64,000 nucleotides of DNA from Bacteroidia bacterium (GTDB lineage: Bacteria > Bacteroidota > Bacteroidia > AKYH767-A > OLB10), in assembly GCA_037045145.1 (NCBI GenBank), contig JBAOIA010000011.1:1674001-1738000 (forward strand), read 5' to 3'. Positions 17,048 through 26,000 of the stretch are shown here, piece after piece. The notes under the pieces were generated by a model. That model was not told the DNA's origin. It made no database searches and saw only the letters and a list, made by a program, of their open reading frames with translations. Within the stretch, counting starts at the first letter, position 1. Each line of letters begins with the position of its first letter. The translations under genes and the position numbers were made by a program.

Positions 17048-20000
17048 TTATCGTTTTAGTGTCAGATATCCCTGCATTGGCTTTTTGCCGTCATTCAGGT
17101 CGAGTATGAAATAGTATGTTCCATTTGGTAATTGCTGTCCAAGATAAACACCTGCAACATTTGAAGATCCGTCCCATGAATTGTCATAGTCACGTTTTTT
17201 GTAAACTAAGTTACCCCATCTGTTATAGATATAAAGCAGATTGCCGGGATATTTACTAAGACCGTCAATCACGTAAGTGTCGTTTACTGCATTACCATCC
17301 GGTGAGAAGCCTGTAGGGACAAACAGTGTGTCACAAATAACACTTACCATTACTTCGCTCACAACTTCGCAACCTTCGTTCGAACGAATGGTTACAGTAT
17401 AGGTTGTTGAAGCTTTTGGTGTTGCAATCGGATTGGCAATTGTAGAGTCATTTAATCCTGCTCCGGGATGCCAGCTATACCATGAACCACCTGTTGCAAA
17501 AAGTTGTGCTATCTCTCCGTTGTTAGGACAAATCATCATACCCGGACTCACAGTATATCCACTTACTGAATTTACTTTCACTTCTACCGGTGTAGAGTTA
17601 AAGCTGCCACATGAGTTGGTTAGCGATACTGTGTAAACACCTGCTGCAGGTGTGGTGAGTGATGGTGATGTTGCACCAGGCAATATCTGTCCGTTAACAT
17701 ACCATTGATAAGAACCATTCTGAACTACTGTAGCATTTAAAGTTACTTTTCCGCCAACGCAGAACTCAGTAGGTCCATCAGCATTCATGTTGAATACAGA
17801 GATGTCAGTTACAACCTGTGTTTGTTGTACAGTACAACCATTAGCATCTGTAATGCTTACAGAGTAAGTTCCTGCACCAACATTGGTAAGACTTTGGTAA
17901 GTTAAACCATTGCTCCAGATATAAGCGTAAGGCTGTGTGCCACCTGCAACAGTAAGATCAATGTTTGCTCCATTACCTGTAAGACAGTTGGCCTCATTAG
18001 CTGTTGAAGATGCAGTGAGTGCAAATGCAGGTTGGGTTATTGTTACAGTCTGCTGATCAATACATCCTTTCTGATCGGTTACGGTTAATGAATATGTTCC
18101 GGGAGTAAGGTTGCTCAATTGTGAACTGCTTGAACCGTTGTTCCACTGATAGGTGTAAGCAGGAGTACCTCCAAGCGTTGTTACACTAATGCTTCCATTG
18201 TTCAGTCCATAACATGGTATCTGTGTTGCAGAAATTATATTACTTAGAATAGAATCAGGTTGTGTGATTACAAATACAGTATCTGTTGAGCAGTTGTAAC
18301 TGTCTGTAACAATTACTTTATAATTACCTGCACTAAGATTGCTGATTGATGGCGTAGTCATTCCATTTGTCCAGATGTAGGAGTAAGGAGGAATACCACC
18401 CGATGCGGTTACTGAAGCAGAACCGGTGTTATTACCATGACAATTTATATTGTTTTGTTGTCCCGATAATGCTAAAGCTTGTGTAGGACCATTTATAGTA
18501 AAGTTTTGTGAGTATGTACATCCTGCACTGTCTGTAATGGTAACAGTGTATTGTCCTGCACCAATATTAACCAGATTTTCTGTAGTGTCACCATTGCTCC
18601 AGCTATAAGAATAAGGTACTGTTCCACCTGTCGGATTCAGAATTATTGAACCTGATGTCAGAGATGAACAGTTAAGATTTGTCACAACAGGGAAGGCATA
18701 CAGTGCACCTTCCGGAGAAGGAACATATGTTGAAGTCTGAGCAATACAGCTGTTAGAGTCAACAATATATACAGAGTATGAACCGCCTGTTAAGTTAGTC
18801 AGGTTAGCAGTAGTATCACCATTGCTCCAATAGTACTGATAGGGTGGTGTTCCACCGGTTACAGTTAAGTTGATTGCGCCTGTACTATCAGCAAAACATC
18901 CTACCGGAGTCATTACAATACTTGGAGAAAGTGGGCCATTTGGTTGTGTTACTGTTGTTACAAGACTGAAAGTACAGCCATTTGCATCAGTAATTGAAAC
19001 GGTATAGTTTCCTGCGGTCAAATTTGATAAGTCTTCTGTAACATCGCCTGTATTCCAAGCATAACTATATGGCATAGTACCACCAGTAACTGTAACGTCA
19101 ATAGCACCATTATTTCCACCGAAACAACTTACAGAAGATGTCATCTGATAGGTTGCGGCTACGGCAGCAGCAGGTTGTTGTATTTCCATAGAGTCGGTAG
19201 CACTACATCCGTTTGCATCTGTAACAGTAACCGAATACCATCCTGAAGCAAGGTTGCTAATATTTTGTGTGTTGTTTCCATTACTCCAGAAGTAGGTGTA
19301 AGGACTTGTTCCGCCAACAGGATTAGTATTAATAGCTCCATTATTACCTCCAAAACAGTTTACATTTTGTTGTAGTGAAAGATTGTTGCTTAATGCTAAA
19401 GCCGGTTGTGAAAGATTTGCTGAAATTGACCAGGTACAACCATTCTGATCCGTAACGGTTACTTCATATAAACCGGAAGTAATATTATTGAGATCTTGTG
19501 TTGTCTGACCTGTGTTCCACAAATATGTATATGGAGTTGTTCCACCGTTAACCGTAAGATCAATGTTGCCACTCGAATTACCAAAGCAGCCAATGTTGCC
19601 AATGGAAGATATTCCACCGGATATACTGTCTTGTGGCTGATTAATAGTTGCAGATTGATTAGATGTACAACCATTGGCATCAGTAATAGTTACATTATAA
19701 TTGCCTGCAGATAATGAAAGTTGGTTTTGTGCTGTTGAGCCATTACTCCACATAATTGTATAAGGAGTTGTTCCGCCTTGTATGTCAAGGTTTGCACTTC
19801 CTGTGTTACCACCAAAACAAAGTACTGGCGAAGTAGAAGTAATATTTGACGTGAGCGCTGCAGCAGGTTGCGTTAATGTTATGTTCTGTTGAACTGTACA
19901 GTTGTTTGCATCTGTAACAGTAACATTGTATGTTCCGGCTGCAATGTTTGATAAATCTTCTGTGTTTGCTCCATTGCTCCAGTTAAAAATGTAAGGAGTT

Positions 20001-23000
20001 GTTCCACCTGTTATTGTAAGATCAATATTTCCGGTGTTGTTACCAAAACAAAGTATATTTTGCATGCCGGTTATACTTGAAGACAAGGCTCCTGCCGGTT
20101 GCGAAATGGTTACTGTTTGATTGTTGTAACATCCGTTTGCATCTGTTACTGTCACTGTATAAACTCCGGAAGCAAGTCCTGCAATATCTTCAGTTGTTGC
20201 TCCGTTACTCCAAACAAATGTATATGGTGTTGTTCCGCCTGATGCATTCAAATCAATTGCACCTGTTGCATTGCTGTAGCAATCTACATTCTGTGATGAT
20301 TGAATGGATGTTGAAAGGTTTGACGCAGGCTGACCAACATTTTCTGTCAGCGAATATGTACAGCCATTAGCATCAGTAATAGTTACACTATAAGCACCTG
20401 TTGCAAGATTTGAAATGTCTTCACTTGTTGAACCATTACTCCAGTTGAACGTGTATGGCATTGTACCGCCATTTACTGTTATGTCAATAGATCCATTACC
20501 ACCACCTGTACATGATACATTCTGATTTGAGGTAACTGTTGCTCCTAATCCAGCAGCCGGCTGACTGATTGCAATGCCTGCAATTGAGGTAGTACAACCA
20601 TTAGCATCCGTAATATTTACTGTATAGTTTCCAGCTCCAACACCTGTCAGGTTTTGATTTGCACTTCCATCACTCCACAAATAGGAGTATGGGGTAGTTC
20701 CGCCATTAACATTAATTAGTATCGCTGCAGTACTCTGACCATAACAACCAACATTTGTTAAGTTGTTGATGCTTGACGTTAGTGTTGCAGATGGCTGTGT
20801 TAAAATTGCAGATTGTGATGATGTACAACCATTGGCATCTGTGATGGTTACCGTGTAAGTTCCTGCAGCTATTGCATTCAGATCTTCTGATGTAGCACCA
20901 TTGCTCCAGTTGTAATTATATGGTGTAGTTCCTCCGTTTGCCGACAAGTCAATACTTCCTGTTGCATTACCATAGCAGTTAATATTCTGTGATGAAGTGA
21001 TAGCTGATGATAATGAAGTAGAAGGCTGTGTGATTATTTCAGAAAGTGAGAAAGTACATCCGTTAGCATCAGTAATCGTTACTGCATAGCTCCCTGAAGT
21101 AAGTCCTGATATGTTTTGTGATGTAGCACCATTGCTCCAGTTATAACTGAATGGCGATGTTCCACCACTAACATTAAGGCTTATTGATCCGTTATTTCCA
21201 CCTGTGCAATTCACATTCACAGCGCTGTTTACACTTCCAAATAGTACTGCAGCAGGTTCGCTGATGATGATATTGTTTATTGATGATGTACAGCCATTGG
21301 CATCAGTAACAGAAACAGAATATGTACCTGCAGAAAGGCTGCTAAGATTTTGAGTGATTGCTCCATTGCTCCAATTATAAGAGTAAGGAGCGGTTCCACC
21401 ATTAACATTGAGTGTAATATTTCCGGTGCTTTGTCCATAGCAGTTAACATTTTGAGTTCCTGTTATTGCTGTAGTCAATGCCCCTTCTGGTTGTGTTAAT
21501 GAAATTCCTGAAAGTAAATTACTGCAACCATTGGCATCTGTGATGGTTACCGAATAGGTACCGGCACCAATGTTAGTGATGTTTTGTGTTGTTGCACCAT
21601 TGCTCCAATTGTATGAATAAGGTGCAGTGCCGCCATTAACATTTAAGTTGATTGCTCCGGTATTGTTGCCGAAACAGTTGATGTTTTGTGAAGAAGCGAC
21701 TGATGCGTTCAATGCACCTGCCGGTTGACTCACTGTTATGCTTGCTGAGGTATTGGTACATCCGTTGCCATCAGTAATTGTCACTACATAGGTTCCTGAA
21801 GAAACACCTGTAATGTCTTCTGTTGTTGCACCGTTGCTCCAGGTAAAAGTATAGGGTGCAGTTCCACCACTAACGGTAAGATCAACACCTCCAGTATTGT
21901 TTCCAAAACATCCTGCATCACTTGTAGTGAAAGTATATGCCAGTGCAGCAGCAGGCTGCGTAATAGTTACACTTCCCGTTGAAGAAGTACATCCATTGGC
22001 ATCAGTAATTGTTAGTGTGTATGTTCCTGCAGCTAGATTGCTAAGGTTTTGCGATGATGCACCATTACTCCAGTTGTAAGTGTAGGGAGATGTTCCACCG
22101 GAAACGGTCACATTGATGGCACCTGTGTTTACATTGTAACAATTGATGTTTTGTGCAGCAAAAGTGTTGCTTAATGCTGCAGAAGGTTGTGTTATCTGAA
22201 TAGCGTTTGAAGCAGATGTACAGCCATTAGCATCTGTTACAGTCACACTGTAGGTTCCGGCTGCAAGACTGGTTATGTTTTGTGTTGTTGCACCATTACT
22301 CCAATTATAGGCATAAGGAGATGTGCCACCGGTAACATTTATATTTATAGACCCTGTATTGTCTGAATAACAATTTACTTGTGTAGGTTGTGTTGTTAAT
22401 GCTAATAATGCAGTTGGTTGAGTTAATACGATACCACTCATTTGTGTGGTACAGCCGTTAGCATCTGTAATGCTGACACTATAAGTGCCTGCTGTAATAT
22501 TTGTAATATCCTGTGAAGTTGCGCCATTGCTCCAGTTGTAGGTGAAAGGTGCTGTGCCTCCCGTTACACTCACATCAATACTTCCTGTACTTTGATTGTA
22601 GCATAAAATATTTTGTGAAGAAGTTACGCTTGCAGTTAAAGCACCAGATGGTTGTGAAATAACCACTGAAGACTGACTGATACAATTGTTTGCATCAGTA
22701 ACTGTAACTGCATAATTGCCTGCTGTGAGGTTTGATAAGTTTTGAGTTGTTGCACCATTGCTCCAGCTATAAGTGTAAGGGGCTGTTCCACCAACCACTG
22801 ATAATGTTACGGAGCCATTGCTGCCACCATAACAAAGAATATCTTGCGATGATGCCACTGATGAAGATAAAGCTCCGGAAGGTTGATTCACTACACCGGT
22901 AGCAGCAGCAGTACAGCCGTTAGCATCTGTAATTGATACATTATAAGTTCCTGCATAGAGGCCGGAAATATTTTGTGTTGTTGCGCCATTACTCCAGTTA

Positions 23001-26000
23001 TATGTGTATGGCAAAGTACCACCGGCAACATTAAGTGTTATAGAACCATTTCCACCACCGTTGCAAGCAACGTTTTGTGATGAAGCTACACTTGTAGTTA
23101 ATGGGTTGTCAGGTTGATTAACCAACACACCGGTAATGGCCTTGCTGCAGTTATTTGCATCAGTAATTGTAACTGAATATGTTCCTGCAGTAATACTTGT
23201 AATATTTTGAGTTGTTGCTCCATTGCTCCATAAGTATGAGTAAGGTGCAGTTCCACCACTTACAGCAAGTGTCAGACTTCCGTTGTTGCCACCAAAACAA
23301 AGTACAGAAACGTTAGTAGCAACATTGGCATCTAATATTGCAACAGGCTGATTGACTTGTATTGCCGCCTGGCTTGTCGTACAGCCTTGTGCATCTGTTA
23401 CTGTTACACTGTATGTTCCTGAATTGATATTTGATAAACCTGAAGTTGTTGCACCAGTATTCCAAACGTATGTATATGGAGCAGTGCCACCAGATACTGT
23501 TGTTGAGATTGCTCCTGTTGATAAGCCGAAACATAATACATCGGTTGTGTTTATTGCTGTAGCTAAGGCTGCTGCAGGTTGAGAAATTGTTATTGCATTT
23601 ACTTGAGTAGTACATCCATTGGCATCTGTAACTGTTACAGAATAGCTTCCTGCTGTCAGATCATTAATATTTTGAGTTGTTGCACCATTACTCCATGAGT
23701 ATGTGTAAGGCGATGTGCCGCCACTAACTGTTAAGTTGATGTTTCCATTGTTTTGTCCATAACAAGAGGCATTTTGGCTATTTGCTACACTGGCTGCTAA
23801 TGCTTGTGATGGCTGCGTGATAGTTTTAGTTAAAGTTGCCGTACAATTGTTGGCATCAGTAACAGTCACTGTATAGGTGCCTGATGTTATGCCTAAAAGA
23901 TTTTGTGTAGTAGCCCCATTACTCCAGTTGTAGGAATAAGGAGTAGTGCCACCCGAAATGCTTAATTGAATAGCAGCATTGTTGCCACCAAAGCAATTTA
24001 CATTTTGCGATGAGGAAACAGATGCATTTAAAGCTTGCACCGGCTGCGAAACTGTTGCTGTTTCAGTTGTTGTACATCCATTGTTGTCAGTTACAGTTAC
24101 AGTATAGGCACCCGAACTTAAACCTGTAATATTTTGTGTTGTTGCACCGTTGCTCCATGCATAAGTATAAGGTGTTGTACCACCGTTTGCATTAATTGAA
24201 ACGGCTCCATTAGATAATCCAAAGCAAGATACATTTGTTGATGAAGTTATTGATGCATCCAATTGAGCGGATGGTTGCGTAATAGTTTTGTTTGCAGTAG
24301 TGGTACATCCGTTGGCATCTGTTATAGTTACAGTGTAACTGCCAGCAGCAAGGCCTGTAATTGATGAAGTTGCTGCACCGTTGTTCCAAAGGTAAGTGTA
24401 GGTAGTTGTTCCACCGGTTGCCGTTACACTCATGCTGCCATTCGGAACATTGTAGCAAGAAATATTTTGTGATGCTGTTACCGATGCACTTAATGCCTGT
24501 GCCGGCTGAGTAATTGTTTGTATTGCACTTGTTGTACACCCATTGATGTCTGTAATTGTTACAGAATATGATCCCGCTGTAAGCCCACTGATGTTTTGTG
24601 ATGTGGCACCATTGCTCCAATTGTATGAATATGGAGTTGTGCCACCGCCAACTGTGATAGAAATTGATGCATTGTTACCCCCAAAACAGTTAACATTCTG
24701 TGTTGCCGCTATACTTGCATTCAATGCTTGTGCCGGCTGCCCGATTGCTTTTGTTAAAGTGGCTGTACAATTGTTGGCATCGGTCACAGTAACTGTATAA
24801 GTACCTGATGTCAGGTTTAGAATATTTTGTGTTGTAGCACCATTGCTCCAGCTATATGAGTAAGGTGAAGTGCCTCCGGCTACATTAATATTAATAATTC
24901 CATTAGCTCCGCCATTACAGCTTACTTCTTCTGATGATTCAAGAGATGCAACTAATGTAGCTGAAGGTTGTGAAACTGTTTTGTTTAATGATGTAATACA
25001 GCCATTAGCATCGGTTACTGTAACCGTATAATTTCCTGCAATTAATCCGGAAACATTTTGTGTAGAGGCACCTGTACTCCATATAAAAGTGTAAGGTGAG
25101 GTACCACCATTGACAGCTACATTAATGCTGCCGTTACTTAAACCAAAACATGAAACTTCTGTTGAAGCCGAAACAGATGCAGCCAACGCTCCTGAAGGCT
25201 GTGAAATATTTTTGTTGATGGTGTAGATACAGCCATTATCATCTGAAACAGTTACTGTATAGTTACCTGCTGTAATGTTGCTGATGTTTTGTGTTGTTGC
25301 ACCATTACTCCAGATAAATGAATAAGGTGAAGTTCCTCCAGATACTGATAAGTTGATATGTGCATTATTTCCTCCAAAACACAGTACATTTTGAGAAGAA
25401 GAAATTGATGCCGAAAGTGCATTGGCAGGCTGAGAAACGGTTCCTGTAGCTTGTAGTTCACAACCTTTAGAGTCAGTGATGGTTACATTATATATACCGG
25501 AACTCAATCCATTAATATTCTGTGTTGTTGCACCATTGCTCCATAAATAGGTGTAAGGGGAAGTTCCACCTGTAACAGTAAGATTTAGTGCGCCATTGCC
25601 ACCACCGTTACAAGAAACATTCTGCATGGATTGAATGTTTGCGCTGATGGCTGCTGAAGGTTGAGACAGCGTTATATTATTGGTCGAACTTGTACATCCT
25701 TTGGCATCAGTTATTGTTACTGAATAGGTGCCGGAAGTTAAATTGGTTAGATTTTGTGTAGTGGCACCATTGCTCCAGTTAAATGAATATGGTGTAGTAC
25801 CACCTGATACAGCAATATTGATGGAGCCTGTTCCGCTTCCAAAACAGTTGATGTTTTGTGTGGCTGCAACAGAACTGTTTAATGCTGCTGAAGGTTGTGT
25901 GATACCGATAGCATTTTGTGATGATGTACATCCATTAGCATCTGTAACGGTTACAGTATAATTTCCTGCAACAATGTTTGAAATATTTTGTGTAGTAGCA